64,000 bases of DNA from Palleronia abyssalis (GCF_900302445.1 NZ_ONZF01000004.1:292212-356211); one strand, 5' to 3'; counted from the stretch's first letter, positions 43,961-53,227 are shown. Numbers and translations: made by a program. The notes: generated by a model not told the origin, from the letters alone.

Positions 43961-45265
43961 TTACATCTGGCGCACCAGCAAGAAAACCAGATCCGGGAAA
44001 ATCAGGACGAGGATCAGCGTAACGATCAGCGCTCCGAAGAACGGAAGGACGCCGAGGAATACATCTTTGAAGCCGACATCGTTCAGTTCGTTCCTGCGTG
44101 CCAGTCCAAGTATGATGAACAGATTCAATCCCACCGGCGGTGTGATCATAGAAGCTTCGACCAGCATCACCACCACGATGCCAAACCACAGAAGGTCCAC
44201 GCCCGCACTGTCCAGCACTGGGATGAGCACTGGAATGGTGATTACGATCATCGAAAGGCTTTCCATGAACATGCCGAGCACGAGATAGATCACGCAGCAT
44301 GCCAGGACGATCTGAAGGGTCGACAAGTCCCAAGCCGCGATCGCGCGGGCCATGGCGACCGGCAATCCCAAGAATGCCATGACGAATTGCAAAAGGAACG
44401 CTCCGACCAAGATCAGCATGATCATTGAGGTCGTGGCGGCCGTCGCCAGTAAGGTCTCCCTCAACATCGACAGGCTGAGGCGTCCCGTCATCGCCGCGAT
44501 GATCAACGCCCCTGTCACGCCGAAAGCCGCTGCCTCGGTCGGGGTGGCAACGCCCGCATAGATAGACCCCAGTACGGCTACGATCAGCCCCAGTATTGGC
44601 AAAAGCCAGACCAAGCCGGCCAGCTTCTCGGCCCAGGATGTCGATGCCTCCTTCGGCGCGAGCGCGGGGCGGACCCTTGCGGCGATCAGGATCACGCCCA
44701 GGCATAGGCCCAGCAAAATCAGTCCCGGCACCACGCCCGCGATGTAGAGTTGCCCAATGGATTCGCCGGCGAGGACGGCATAGACGATCATCACGATACT
44801 GGGCGGGATCAGAATTCCAAGTGTCCCACCACCTGCAATGGATCCCAGCATCATCCGCTGGTCGTAGCCACGCTTCGACATGTAAGGAATGGCAACGCCC
44901 CCAATGGTGGCCGCGGTCGCCGGGCTGGATCCGGAAACGCATGCGAATAACCCTGAAGCGACGATATTCGTGTGCAGCAGCCCCCCCGGAAGCCAGTTCA
45001 GCCACTTGGAGACGGTGTCATACATCCGCTCGGTGATACCGGACCGCAGAAGCAGTTCGCCCATCAAGATGAACAGCGGCAAAGCAAGAAGCGTGACAGT
45101 CGTGACAGCGTTATAGGGGAGATAGGAGAGCGCATCCCACACCGGGCGGTCGCTGAAGATCAGCCCGACACCGAGGGCGGTGAACCCGATCGTCACCGAA
45201 ACGTAAAGCCCGATGCCGAGCCCGACGCCGAGAATACAAATAATTGTCAGGAGAATGGCGCCCAC
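43961..45265 (-). CDS. dctM: TRAP transporter large permease DctM
   Basis: A 434-aa, roughly 12-helix inner-membrane protein. Family landmarks are LPLFILMGELLLRSG, GLFACVSGSSPATAATIGGVAIP, GGGTLGILIPPSIVMIVYAV and ATPTEAAAFG. It is the ion-coupled translocating subunit and partners DctQ, whose gene ends three bases upstream. The substrate is probably a carboxylate or aromatic acid related to the NicX/NicD-like enzymes of the same regulon (inference from shared operator). Confidence 0.95.
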   Translation of the reverse strand: MGAILLTIICILGVGLGIGLYVSVTIGFTALGVGLIFSDRPVWDALSYLPYNAVTTVTLLALPLFILMGELLLRSGITERMYDTVSKWLNWLPGGLLHTNIVASGLFACVSGSSPATAATIGGVAIPYMSKRGYDQRMMLGSIAGGGTLGILIPPSIVMIVYAVLAGESIGQLYIAGVVPGLILLGLCLGVILIAARVRPALAPKEASTSWAEKLAGLVWLLPILGLIVAVLGSIYAGVATPTEAAAFGVTGALIIAAMTGRLSLSMLRETLLATAATTSMIMLILVGAFLLQFVMAFLGLPVAMARAIAAWDLSTLQIVLACCVIYLVLGMFMESLSMIVITIPVLIPVLDSAGVDLLWFGIVVVMLVEASMITPPVGLNLFIILGLARRNELNDVGFKDVFLGVLPFFGALIVTLILVLIFPDLVFLLVRQM

Positions 45266-45268
45266 GGA

Positions 45269-45772
45269 TCAGCCCCGGACCCGAAGTTGGTCGAGAAGAA
45301 GTTCGACCATCATGCGAATAGCCTGCAGGGCAAGTATGCTGAAGCCGAACGCCACGCAGGCTTGCGGCACCCAGATCGGGGTTTGCACGATCGAGACAGA
45401 GCGTGTTCCAAGCCCGAACGACTCAAAACACAGGGTCCAGCCGTAGACTGCCAACAACCCGGCAAATAGTGCCATCAGCGCAAGAGAGACGGTGGACAGG
45501 GCGTTCCGAAGGCCGGGAGGCAGGGCGCTGAACAGGATATCGACCCGGACGTGGGCGTCGATCTTCAGCGCGTAGGCCAGCCCGAAGGTACTTCCGAAGG
45601 CCAGGGCAAACGACGACAGATCGTCATTGCCCCGCGTGAAAAACAGACCAAAATACCGGCCCAAAGCGCTGATGGTGATATAGACCGAAAGCGCCACGAA
45701 GACCGCGCCCGAGGCCCAGGCCATCGCCGTGATCAGTCGGTCGAAGAGGGTCAAGACCGTTCTCATTTTCAT
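45269..45772 (-). CDS. dctQ: TRAP transporter small permease DctQ
   Basis: A 167-aa membrane protein with four hydrophobic segments and the DctQ pattern FGLAYALKIDAHVRVDILFSALPPGLRN. It is required with DctM for TRAP uptake. Two ATG codons (45772 and 45766) are possible; the first is used. It lies 57 bases after dctP and directly before dctM. Confidence 0.93.
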   Translation of the reverse strand: MKMRTVLTLFDRLITAMAWASGAVFVALSVYITISALGRYFGLFFTRGNDDLSSFALAFGSTFGLAYALKIDAHVRVDILFSALPPGLRNALSTVSLALMALFAGLLAVYGWTLCFESFGLGTRSVSIVQTPIWVPQACVAFGFSILALQAIRMMVELLLDQLRVRG

Positions 45773-45829
45773 GTGCTTCCCGAAGAGGCCGCGCCCGGCA
45801 AGGGCGCGGCAAGCCGTTTTCGCAGGCGA

Positions 45830-46876
45830 TTATTCGCCCGCTTCGACACCCACGATGGGGGCGATCGCGTCGTTGAAAGCCGTCACCGCCGCGTCGCCAC
45901 CGGCGCGGTCGACCCAAGCCGGCAACACCACCTCTTTGGCGATCTCCTGAAGACGGGGTTTCCATTCGTCCGGCACGGGCACCTTGGCTTCGACCCCTTG
46001 CTCGATCACCGCGTCGAGGTTGGTCTGGTTCTCTTCGTTGGCCAGCTCCCAACCTCGGGTCTGAAGTTCGTCCCACACCCCTTCGAGCTCGGTCCGGGTG
46101 TTTTCGTCCAGGCGGGACATGGCGCGATCCGACACCACGACCCAACCGGCGCCGGGGCCGAACATCAGGTCGGTCACGTAGTCGACGACCTCATAAAGCT
46201 GGGTGCGATTGGCGACGTCGGGGCCGGTGATAACCGCATCCACGACCCCTCGTTCCAATGCCTGCGGCACTTCAGCCAACGGAATGGTGACCGGTTCCGC
46301 GCCGAGTTCGGTGAGGTAGTCCGCCTGCGCAGTAGAGAAAACGCGGACCTTCTTACCTTCCAGAGACCCGAGGTCCTCCATCGGGAAAGTCGACCAAAGA
46401 TACATGTTTGCAAAGGCGAATGACGCGACGGGCGTGCCGCCGATCCTATCCGCGTTCGGCGCAACCACAGCTTCGGTCCACGCGTCGTAAGCCTGCTCGG
46501 CCTCGTCGAGACCGTCATACACGCCCATCATCTGGACGCCCTCTATAATCGGAACCTCGCCGGAAACGTATCCTGTGATCAGTTCACCGGCGTCGACCAG
46601 TCCGGTCGACATGAACCGAATGAACTCGGTTCCAGTAAGCCCGAGCTCGGCAAATGTCGACAGATCAAGGGATAGTGCGCCGTCTGTCCTTTCCTGAAGC
46701 TCTTCGTTGAGCCAAGCCCATTTTTCCGTCGTCTGCTTCGAATCACGGATCAGCGCGACGGATTTCCACGTGGTATTCTGCGCTAGAACCTGTGAGCTGA
46801 CGCAAAAGCTAAATGCTGTAGCTATACCCATGAACATAAGAGCACGAGGTACGCCGCCATTCCGTTCGGTCTTCAT
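45830..46876 (-). CDS. dctP: TRAP transporter substrate-binding protein DctP
   Basis: A 348-aa periplasmic receptor. A signal peptide (ALMFMGIATAFSFCVSSQVLA) is followed by the DctP fold, with the conserved LEGKKVRVFSTAQADYLTELGAEPV region containing the carboxylate-binding arginine and EVPQALERGVVDAVIT. The ATG at 46876 follows GGGAGGAGACTC. It is the first gene of dctPQM and divergent from the GntR regulator across a 136-base region that holds an operator-like palindrome. Confidence 0.93.
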   Translation of the reverse strand: MKTERNGGVPRALMFMGIATAFSFCVSSQVLAQNTTWKSVALIRDSKQTTEKWAWLNEELQERTDGALSLDLSTFAELGLTGTEFIRFMSTGLVDAGELITGYVSGEVPIIEGVQMMGVYDGLDEAEQAYDAWTEAVVAPNADRIGGTPVASFAFANMYLWSTFPMEDLGSLEGKKVRVFSTAQADYLTELGAEPVTIPLAEVPQALERGVVDAVITGPDVANRTQLYEVVDYVTDLMFGPGAGWVVVSDRAMSRLDENTRTELEGVWDELQTRGWELANEENQTNLDAVIEQGVEAKVPVPDEWKPRLQEIAKEVVLPAWVDRAGGDAAVTAFNDAIAPIVGVEAGE

Positions 46877-46942
46877 GAGTCTCCTCCCGTCGTTGGGGCG
46901 TCCCTGCCGCCCGAGTTGAAGTCTATGACCAACACGCCAATC

Positions 46943-46955
46943 TGTCGACACTTTA
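46943..46955. promoter_or_regulatory. Putative GntR operator A (dctP / gntR promoter region)
   Basis: TGTCGACA at 46943-46950 is an 8-bp palindrome followed by CTTTA. On the minus strand it reads TAAAGTGTCGACAG. Sites B and C in front of the NicX-like and quinone oxidoreductase genes share AGTGTCGAC with an AT-rich flank. The position between the divergent dctP and gntR genes suits regulation of both. Confidence 0.65.
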
Positions 46956-47012
46956 TATGAATGGGCTGTTGCCCTCTTTGCTCTTGCCGGGCGGCGCGAT
47001 AGTCTTGCCGCC

Positions 47013-47789
47013 ATGGAAAAGAATACGGCGATACCCGAAGCGAATCTGTTCGAGCGCGTCACCCGGGATCGGCCGCGGAATTTCGACGCATCCTCCTTCG
47101 ATCGTGCGCTTCTGATCCTCCAGCGCGTGTTGATGGAGCGGTACGACCGCCCTTCGCTGGTTACGAAGATCGCCTGCGAAACCGGCGCCGAGATCATTGA
47201 AGGCCTGCGTGCGCCGGGGGACGAACTGAACTCGGTGGACCTTGCTACGCGCTTTAAGACCAGCCGCACGCCGATACGCGACGCGCTCATGTTGCTTGAA
47301 AAAGAGGGGCTGATCGACATGCTGCCCCGGCGCCGCGCCCGCGTCGCAACGCCCCCCATAGAAGAGATCGGTGAAATCTACCGCGTCCGCGCAGCTTTGT
47401 TCGAGACGGTCGCAAGCGATGTCGTGTCCCGCGCGACCGAGGATGACATAGCGCTTTTGGCAGGACTGATCGACGCGATGGCCGATGCGGAACGTCGAAT
47501 GGCGCTGCCCGACTACGTCTGGGCGAACGTCGAGTTCTATACTGCGCTTTCGAATATCGGGCGCAACCGGACCGCTGCGCGCCTGATCGACTCGCTTCTT
47601 CTGCGCACCCTGCCGCATCGTCGTTTGTCGCTGTCTCTGCCCGGTCGCATGGCGCGATCGCTGAAGACCCATGCACAGATCCTGGACGCGGTTACGCAGC
47701 GGGACGAAACCTTGGCGCGTGCCCTGATCCGGTCGAACCATCTGAGCGCGCTCGAAGCCCTGCAGAAGGCCGCCGCGGAAGGTCATTGA
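47013..47789 (+). CDS. GntR-family (FCD) transcriptional regulator
   Basis: A 258-aa regulator. A winged helix of GntR type is at about residues 55-120 (ETGAEIIEGLRAPGDELNSVDLATRFKTSRTPIRDALMLLEKEGL), followed by an all-helical FCD ligand domain with VRAALFETVA and NVEFYTAL. The N-terminus carries about 45 extra residues. It lies between the divergent dctPQM operon and the convergent hydrolase gene, whose stop it overlaps by seven bases. Three copies of a shared palindrome in the region are its likely targets. Confidence 0.92.
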   Translation: MEKNTAIPEANLFERVTRDRPRNFDASSFDRALLILQRVLMERYDRPSLVTKIACETGAEIIEGLRAPGDELNSVDLATRFKTSRTPIRDALMLLEKEGLIDMLPRRRARVATPPIEEIGEIYRVRAALFETVASDVVSRATEDDIALLAGLIDAMADAERRMALPDYVWANVEFYTALSNIGRNRTAARLIDSLLLRTLPHRRLSLSLPGRMARSLKTHAQILDAVTQRDETLARALIRSNHLSALEALQKAAAEGH

Positions 47790-48544
47790 TCGACGGCCAG
47801 AAACGACCGGATCTTGGCCGCGACCACGTCGGACCTTTCGATGTGCAGCAGGTGGGGCGCATCGTCGATCACGAAAAGGCGTGAGTTCGGAAGCGCCTCG
47901 GCCAAAGCTTTCATTGCGGCCTCGGGCGTCGCCGGATCAGCGCGCCCTGCAAGGCAAAGCGCGGGGCAGTCAACCTCGGCCAACTTGTCGCGTAGATCGA
48001 ACCGCGAAATCGTCTGCCAGGCTGCGGCCCAGTTTTCGGGGTTGTTCGCAAGCAGGCGCGCACGAACGGCCTGGGCCGGCGGAGTGTCCCGAAATGCGTC
48101 GGTGAACCAGCGCGCCATGGTCGTCTCGACGATTGCCTGCATCCCGTCTTTCAGGGCCGGTTCACCGCGCGCGGCGAGGCTATCGCGGTTTTCTCCGGAA
48201 ATCCCGGGTGGGCAGGCGCAGCAGATCAGGGCCGCGACCCGATCCGGATGCGCCACAGCCAGAGCCTGGGCGATCATGCCGCCGAACGATACGCCGATCA
48301 CGGTCGCGGTTCCTATGTCCAGATCCGCCAAAAGCCGGGCCACGAGATCGGCATCATCCCAAACATCCATGTCCGGACTGCGATCCGCGGAGGCTCCGTG
48401 GCCTGCCAGATCCACGCAGATCATCTCGACCTGATCGTACAGAAATAAACTGAGTTCGTCCCAACAGCGGCGGTCCAGTCCGACGGGATGCAGGCAGACA
48501 AGGGGGGCGCCCTGCCCGACGCGCTCGAACGCCAAGGCAGTCAT
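47783..48544 (-). CDS. Alpha/beta hydrolase (enol-lactonase / N-formylmaleamate deformylase-like)
   Basis: A 253-aa serine hydrolase. The catalytic triad is visible as Ser86 in GVSFGG, Asp in AGRADPATP and His in DDAPHLLHIE near the C-terminus. The oxyanion region is LHPVGLDRRCW. It resembles 3-oxoadipate enol-lactonases and the nicotinate-pathway deformylase NicD. Its start overlaps the stop of the NicX-like gene (ATGA), so the two are co-translated. That pairing makes a NicD-like role plausible; the exact substrate is unknown. Confidence 0.88.
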   Translation of the reverse strand: MTALAFERVGQGAPLVCLHPVGLDRRCWDELSLFLYDQVEMICVDLAGHGASADRSPDMDVWDDADLVARLLADLDIGTATVIGVSFGGMIAQALAVAHPDRVAALICCACPPGISGENRDSLAARGEPALKDGMQAIVETTMARWFTDAFRDTPPAQAVRARLLANNPENWAAAWQTISRFDLRDKLAEVDCPALCLAGRADPATPEAAMKALAEALPNSRLFVIDDAPHLLHIERSDVVAAKIRSFLAVDQ

Positions 48545-49599
48545 GACGGCTCGACCGGGACCAAAAAGCGCCCATCCTCGATCCTCTTCTCGCCATCGAC
48601 ATACAAGGTCGGCTCGAGGATGACGCCGTCCATGTGGATGCTCGACATGATCGACCCCCCCACATCGACATTCGTGCCAAGGCCGAAATGCATGGTGCCC
48701 CAGATATTCTTGTCCTCCCGCTGGTTTCCCCGGATCACCGCCTTCGAGTTGATCCCAATGGACGCTTCGGCTGGACAAAGATACGCGTTCTCGTCCCCCC
48801 ATCGGTCCAGATGGTCGCGGAGGATGCGCGCCTCGGCGCCGCCGTCGATACGAACAATCCGACCATCTTCGACAGTGAACTCAATGGGGGAATACAGTCG
48901 GCCGATATGGTGGATCGTCAGGTCGATCACCAGCTTTCCGCTGGCCGAGTACTCGACGGGGGCGACGTTGAACTCGCCCGTCGGAAAGAGGTAATACAGA
49001 AGCTTGTTGCCTGGCCGGTTTTCGTCCTTGGCGAAGTCGACGATCCGGTATTCGTCAAAATCGTCGCTGGGCATGGGCGGTTTCGTTATTCGATCCGCGA
49101 CAGAATAGGTGAAATCCGTTCCAAAGCGCGACGTAACGCGGCACGTTTGCGGATTCTCTCCAAAGACGTTCTTCGACACGAAGTGTTTACGGATCGCGAT
49201 GTCCTTCATGCTTTCCGTGATGCCGCCGGATTGCAGCATTTCGAGCGTCATTCCCCCGTCGAGGCAAAAGGCCGGGATACCCGCCCCCATCGCCTTCAGG
49301 TTCGCGTCGCAATGCAGCATGCCCGTCGACGACACCAACACATTCAGATCCGAGGCCATCATCGCCTCGCACACGCCAGAGGGCGGATCATAATAATCCG
49401 CCGGACGCCGGTCGAATAGCGACAGGCTCGCCTCGGCCCCGAGATCCGCGAGGATCGTCATAATAGCCTGCCAGACGCGGGGGTCGTGTTCGAAATCTGA
49501 AATCACCAGTACCCGCTGCCCCTTCGTCACATTCCGGGTGAATGGACGGCGAAGATGATCGAGGGGTCCGGTCATCAGGCTCCCGGTGTGGTTCGACAT
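48541..49599 (-). CDS. NicX / M29-like metalloenzyme (putative ring-cleaving dioxygenase or aminopeptidase)
   Basis: A 352-aa protein of the family that joins aminopeptidase T (M29) with 2,5-dihydroxypyridine 5,6-dioxygenase NicX. In the C-terminal half, GKLVIDLTIHHIG, EDGRIVRIDGGAEA, PAEASIGIN (Glu278), MHFGLGTN and SSIHMDGVI (His322, Asp324) line up with the Glu, His and Asp metal ligands of NicX. Coupling to an alpha/beta hydrolase copies the nicX-nicD pairing. A GGAGGAAG ribosome site precedes ATG 49599. The operator B palindrome lies 30 bases upstream. A peptidase role cannot be excluded. Confidence 0.75.
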   Translation of the reverse strand: MSNHTGSLMTGPLDHLRRPFTRNVTKGQRVLVISDFEHDPRVWQAIMTILADLGAEASLSLFDRRPADYYDPPSGVCEAMMASDLNVLVSSTGMLHCDANLKAMGAGIPAFCLDGGMTLEMLQSGGITESMKDIAIRKHFVSKNVFGENPQTCRVTSRFGTDFTYSVADRITKPPMPSDDFDEYRIVDFAKDENRPGNKLLYYLFPTGEFNVAPVEYSASGKLVIDLTIHHIGRLYSPIEFTVEDGRIVRIDGGAEARILRDHLDRWGDENAYLCPAEASIGINSKAVIRGNQREDKNIWGTMHFGLGTNVDVGGSIMSSIHMDGVILEPTLYVDGEKRIEDGRFLVPVEPS

Positions 49600-49627
49600 G
49601 CGGCTCTTCCTCCTGCAGCTTCATAAA

Positions 49628-49641
49628 GTGTCGACATTTAT
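49628..49641. promoter_or_regulatory. Putative GntR operator B (NicX-like gene promoter)
   Basis: GTGTCGACATTTAT carries the palindrome TGTCGACA (49629-49636), preceded by ATAAA. It shares AAAGTGTCGACA with site A read on the minus strand. It lies 30 bases upstream of the NicX-like start. Confidence 0.65.
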
Positions 49642-49763
49642 TTGCAGACCGTCAAGCAGGGTCCGAGAAATTAGCACCGACACCTCCCGAAACTACCTTA
49701 CAGCGGCATTATCAGGCAATTCGATTGCGCGACGTGAAGGGCTGTGCGACACCTAGAACAAAT

Positions 49764-49776
49764 AGTGTCGACTTTT
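49764..49776. promoter_or_regulatory. Putative GntR operator C (quinone oxidoreductase promoter)
   Basis: AGTGTCGACTTTT shares AGTGTCGAC with sites A and B; the last base of the 8-bp palindrome is changed (T for A). It ends 11 bases before the start codon of the oxidoreductase gene, overlapping its leader, a good position for repression. Confidence 0.6.
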
Positions 49777-49787
49777 ATGGAGGGGTC

Positions 49788-50783
49788 ATGGCCGATCAGA
49801 TCACCGCAATCCGCGTTCATGAATATGGCGGGTCCGACAGGCTGAGTGTTGACAGCATTACGCTCGACCCACCCGCGCCAGGTGAAGCGCGGGTCCGCCA
49901 TCGGGCCATCGGACTGAACTTCGCCGACATTCATAACCGCGCGGGCCGCTATCCCCTGCCGTCGCTGCCGCATGTTCTGGGCGGTGAGGCGGCCGGCGTG
50001 GTCGAGGCCGTAGGCGACGGCGTCACATATGTGGCTCCGGGCGACCGCGTGGCCTATGCCGCAGGCGGGCCCGCCTACCCGCCCGGGTCTTATGCCGAGG
50101 CGCGCAACTTTCCCGCCGACCGGCTGATCCCCCTGCCCGACGAGATCGACGACGAGACGGCCGCGGGGCTGGTGACGAAAGGGCTGACGGCGCAATATCT
50201 TCTGCGCGGGTCGTACCGGGTCGAGCCCGGCCAGACGATCCTGATTCACGCCGCCGCCGGCGGTGTGGGGTCGCTTCTGGTACAATGGGCCGGTGCAATC
50301 GGTTGCCGGGTGATCGGGGTCGTCTCAACCGAGGAGAAAGCCGAGGCCGTTCGCAAGAACGGCGCCGAGCATGTCCTTCTGGGGCATGAGGATATCGCGG
50401 CACGTGTCCGCAGTCTGACGGCCGGGGAAGGCGTGCCGGTCGTCTACGACTCGGTCGGCAAGGACACTTTCGATGCCTCCCTCGCGTCGCTACGTCCGAA
50501 CGGAACACTGGTGGCATTCGGGACTGCCTCGGGGCCAGTTCCACCGCTGGATCTGTTCCGGCTGAACCAGATGGGGTCGCTGCACGTAACCTCGGCTGCG
50601 TTCGCCTGGTTCATGCGCGACCGGCGCGAGCTTCTGTCGCGCGCGAATGAACTCTTCACCATGCTTCTGGGCGGCAAGCTGAAGATCGAGATCAACCAAC
50701 GGTATGCGCTGAACGATGCGGCTCGGGCGCATGACGAGATCGAGGCGCGCAAGACAACAGGAATTAGCATACTGAAACCCTGA
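49788..50783 (+). CDS. Zinc-independent NADPH:quinone oxidoreductase (QOR-like)
   Basis: A 331-aa medium-chain reductase of the zeta-crystallin/QorA type. It has the GroES-like N-terminal half (GLNFADIHNRAGRYPLP, HVLGGEAAGVVEAVGDGV) and the nucleotide-binding motif AAAGGVGSLLVQWA. The structural and catalytic zinc ligands of alcohol dehydrogenases are absent. GGAGGGG lies upstream of ATG 49788. It is divergent from the NicX-like gene and has its own copy of the GntR operator, so it probably reduces an enone or quinone in the same pathway. Confidence 0.93.
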   Translation: MADQITAIRVHEYGGSDRLSVDSITLDPPAPGEARVRHRAIGLNFADIHNRAGRYPLPSLPHVLGGEAAGVVEAVGDGVTYVAPGDRVAYAAGGPAYPPGSYAEARNFPADRLIPLPDEIDDETAAGLVTKGLTAQYLLRGSYRVEPGQTILIHAAAGGVGSLLVQWAGAIGCRVIGVVSTEEKAEAVRKNGAEHVLLGHEDIAARVRSLTAGEGVPVVYDSVGKDTFDASLASLRPNGTLVAFGTASGPVPPLDLFRLNQMGSLHVTSAAFAWFMRDRRELLSRANELFTMLLGGKLKIEINQRYALNDAARAHDEIEARKTTGISILKP

Positions 50784-50800
50784 CCCTGGGTTCAGTTCAG

Positions 50801-50834
50801 GGTCGCGGGCATCCAGATTGCGATGCCCGCGACC
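50801..50834 (+). terminator. Strong hairpin after the quinone oxidoreductase gene
   Basis: A perfect 13-bp stem (GGTCGCGGGCATC / GATGCCCGCGACC) with an eight-base loop lies 17 bases past the stop. There is no T run, but the position and strength suggest transcript-end protection or termination. Confidence 0.6.
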
Positions 50835-51690
50835 GCCATCAAGGGGATGCGCGTGCCAGCGAACGTCCACGCGGCGCGGTAGGCGTGCAGGGCGATATGC
50901 GAGGCTGTCGCATCGGAAGGGATCTGCCGCACAAAAGGGGCTGATGGCGAGTGTTCGCCCTGCCCCGGGACATCCCTATCCCATGCGCTATGGGTTGAGG
51001 ATACCGACAACGAGCCTGCGCGCGTCCCGGATGTTCAATCCTTGTAACAATCCCATCCTTTCCGCCGAGCCACTGCCGTGCAGCCTGTCGGTCAATCCTG
51101 ACCGGGGCTTCAAGCGATCCATGCTCCGCAGGAACCCCACATCGGAGGCTTGGCCGAGTGTGAGAAAGACAGACATGGACCTTGGTCGGGCGCGTCGGAC
51201 AACCACAATCCATGCAGCCGGCTTGCTTGATTAAACCAGTAATACCAGACCATGAGCGCCTCGTGGCAGGACCACGTCGGCCATAGATCCGTCGCCCCCC
51301 CCACAATGGCATTCGGCGCCGGACCGTCCCAGGATGTCGAGTGCGGGGTCAGTGCCCAACGTTCTCAGGCGGGATCGATCTACCTTCCGTCTTTCGGGGA
51401 AGTCTCTCAACGCGGTTGCCGGCGTGAGAACTCCTGTTAGGCGTTAGCCTACTTGTACAGCTCGAACTCAGTGCCGTTTTTCCACAGCGCAAGCATCAGC
51501 ACGATCGCCGCAATCACTTCATGTAGCGTCATCCGCCATGCGATCAGTCAAAGCCAGAAAGCAGTTCCATTGATACGCTGGGTTTAGATGCACCTTCTCG
51601 TACCGCCGACGCTCCAACGAGATGCTCGAAAAGTTCCTACCGACAGTATTCGGATCAGAAGCCCGCGATCGACGTAAGGCCGACCGATAT
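50835..51690. other. Gene debris without recognised genes
   Basis: No intact gene is supported in these 856 bases. A minus-strand frame (50792-51010) ends with a hydrophobic stretch TRIPLMAVAGIAIWM that may be a membrane-protein remnant. A 27-codon minus-strand frame at 51449-51532 (MTLHEVIAAIVLMLALWKNG...) looks protein-like but is too short to judge. Confidence 0.35.
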
Positions 51691-51780
51691 GGTCACGCGT
51701 GGTCGCCTCCCTGAGGATTTCCTTGGCGAGATTGACGCACCGCCCGACCTGCCCCCGGTGAGCGAACAGGATACGCTCAG
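51691..51780 (-). pseudogene. 90-bp fragment of a tniB gene
   Basis: These 90 bases match 59524-59613 of the tniB gene with two differences seen by eye (T for C at 51693, and CCTGAGG for CCTAAGG). They encode the same internal TniB segment, ERILFAHRGQVGRCVNLAKE, on the minus strand. The match ends abruptly on both sides. It is either scar tissue from a second related transposon or a short duplication. Confidence 0.85.
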
Positions 51781-51781
51781 T

Positions 51782-51973
51782 AGCGGTGAGTCGCTCCTGC
51801 AGAGGTTCCACGGCCATTCCAACAGCTCGGACGGCGCGGGGCTGGGCGTAGCCGACGTGGACGGGGACGGATCGCTCGACGTGGTGCTGCTGTCCTATGA
51901 CGATCCGGGCAATGACGACGGGCGCGACAATCGCTTCAAGCTGCACCTGATCCGGTCGGGTGCCGAGTTCTAG
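51782..51973 (+). pseudogene. FG-GAP/VCBS-type repeat protein fragment
   Basis: Directly after the tniB fragment the plus strand reads GAGLGVADVDGDGSLDVVLLSYDD and ends RFKLHLIRSGAEF before a stop. The DVDGDGSLD pattern is the calcium-binding core of FG-GAP/VCBS repeats from large secreted proteins. No start or upstream coding sequence is present, so this is a 3' fragment. Confidence 0.5.
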
Positions 51974-52288
51974 TACGTTCTTCCCGGGGATCGTCCTGTT
52001 CCGTGGCGGTCCCCTTTCCACGGTATCGTGGTCGCGGTCGCCGGCGATGGAACGGATGGCCGAACGGACGATGCGGCAGGCGGCGGGACTGAACCCCGCC
52101 ACTGCCGTCCGGTGGCCGGACATGGGGTGTTTGAGACGCTGCGATGGACGCCCCCGCCCGACGGCCGCGGCGAGTCCTCGACGCGCGACGAATCTGACGG
52201 ATGATCGATGGGCTGAGTCCGGAACTGGCAATACTGTGCGAGAAGTGGACAACGGTCCATGGAGCCTACTGAATAGCAGATTACCGGC

Positions 52289-52500
52289 GCCTCGGCCGCG
52301 ATGGAGGCCAAGCGCGCGGCAGGCTAAGCAACGGCAGCGCGCTACGACGCGGCCTCTGGACGGCTGGTGGCCACCCTGCACGACGGACTGGAGTTGGCAG
52401 TGCCGACGCGCCTCGAGGAGGGGCTGGCCGACGCCCACCTAGCGGACCTGGCCGAGATCGAGATCACGCCCTCCGGGTTGGCAGGGGAATCCCGTTTGGG
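52289..52500 (+). pseudogene. DUF2442-family remnant
   Basis: The plus strand reads ASAAMEAKRAAG, a stop codon, then ATAARYDAASGRLVATLHDG, LELAVPTRLEEGLADAHLAD and LAEIEITPSGL. This matches the layout of DUF2442 proteins (small partners often near toxin-antitoxin genes). The in-frame stop and loss of the final domain part after ITPSGL mark it as inactive. Confidence 0.6.
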
Positions 52501-53227
52501 TTCGTCATGGCTCGTCAAAACCGAAAAACAACGTCATCAGACCGTGAGCGCAACGAGAGAGCCAAAAGGTTCCCGTAATGTTCACCCTCTCTGCGATCAG
52601 TTTTCCAAACGCGATTGCCCTGTCCGGGTCGGGGCTGCCCTGGCCCGCACTCATGAAACGGGCGTAAGAAACGTTTTGGTCGTTTTAACCGTGTCATATT
52701 AGTCGCCTGCGACTTTCGACGCGCCGCAGAGGGCAAGTCTAGTGCCGAATGCAACATCATGTTGCGTCCGCAGCGCAATCCGTCGGATCCGCCATTAATG
52801 CACCAGGCAGCAACCGGTAGTTAGGGGCTCGAACCCGACTTGCGGCGGCGCAGCGAGCCGAGCATCTGGCGCGCCGCAGCCATCGTCGCTCACGGCCCAT
52901 ACCTGTCATTCAAGATGATGTAAGTTCGCCGCGAGCGCAGCCCACTTTCCGGACGTTCGCTGGGAACCCAGGATTCTGACCAGTCGGATGCACACTTGAC
53001 GTACAAAATCGCCACTAGCTGTCGCCCCTTTGAATGCAGTCTTCGGTAGCTCTAGGAATACCCATTCACTATCGCACCTTATGCTCTCAAATGTTGGCGT
53101 GGAGCGAACGTGACCGACCAAGAAGCTTTGCAACTTAAAAAAACTACGGCATAGTCTCAACTAACTATAATCATGTGGGGCACTGACACACCCTCTGGGT
53201 TGCGCCCTGCGAAGCTGATTGATCGTG
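52501..53227. other. Interval upstream of the KAP NTPase gene
   Basis: No gene is supported. A perfect 7-bp inverted repeat around one base (GCAACAT-C-ATGTTGC, 52751-52765) is present. The base composition falls toward the low GC of the KAP gene from about 52990 on, suggesting that the acquired segment starts near there. Confidence 0.4.

Noticed and set aside
51584..52438. A 284-codon minus-strand frame over the debris region
   Set aside because: Only the tniB-derived segment is real homology; the rest is chance read-through opposite the FG-GAP and DUF2442 fragments.
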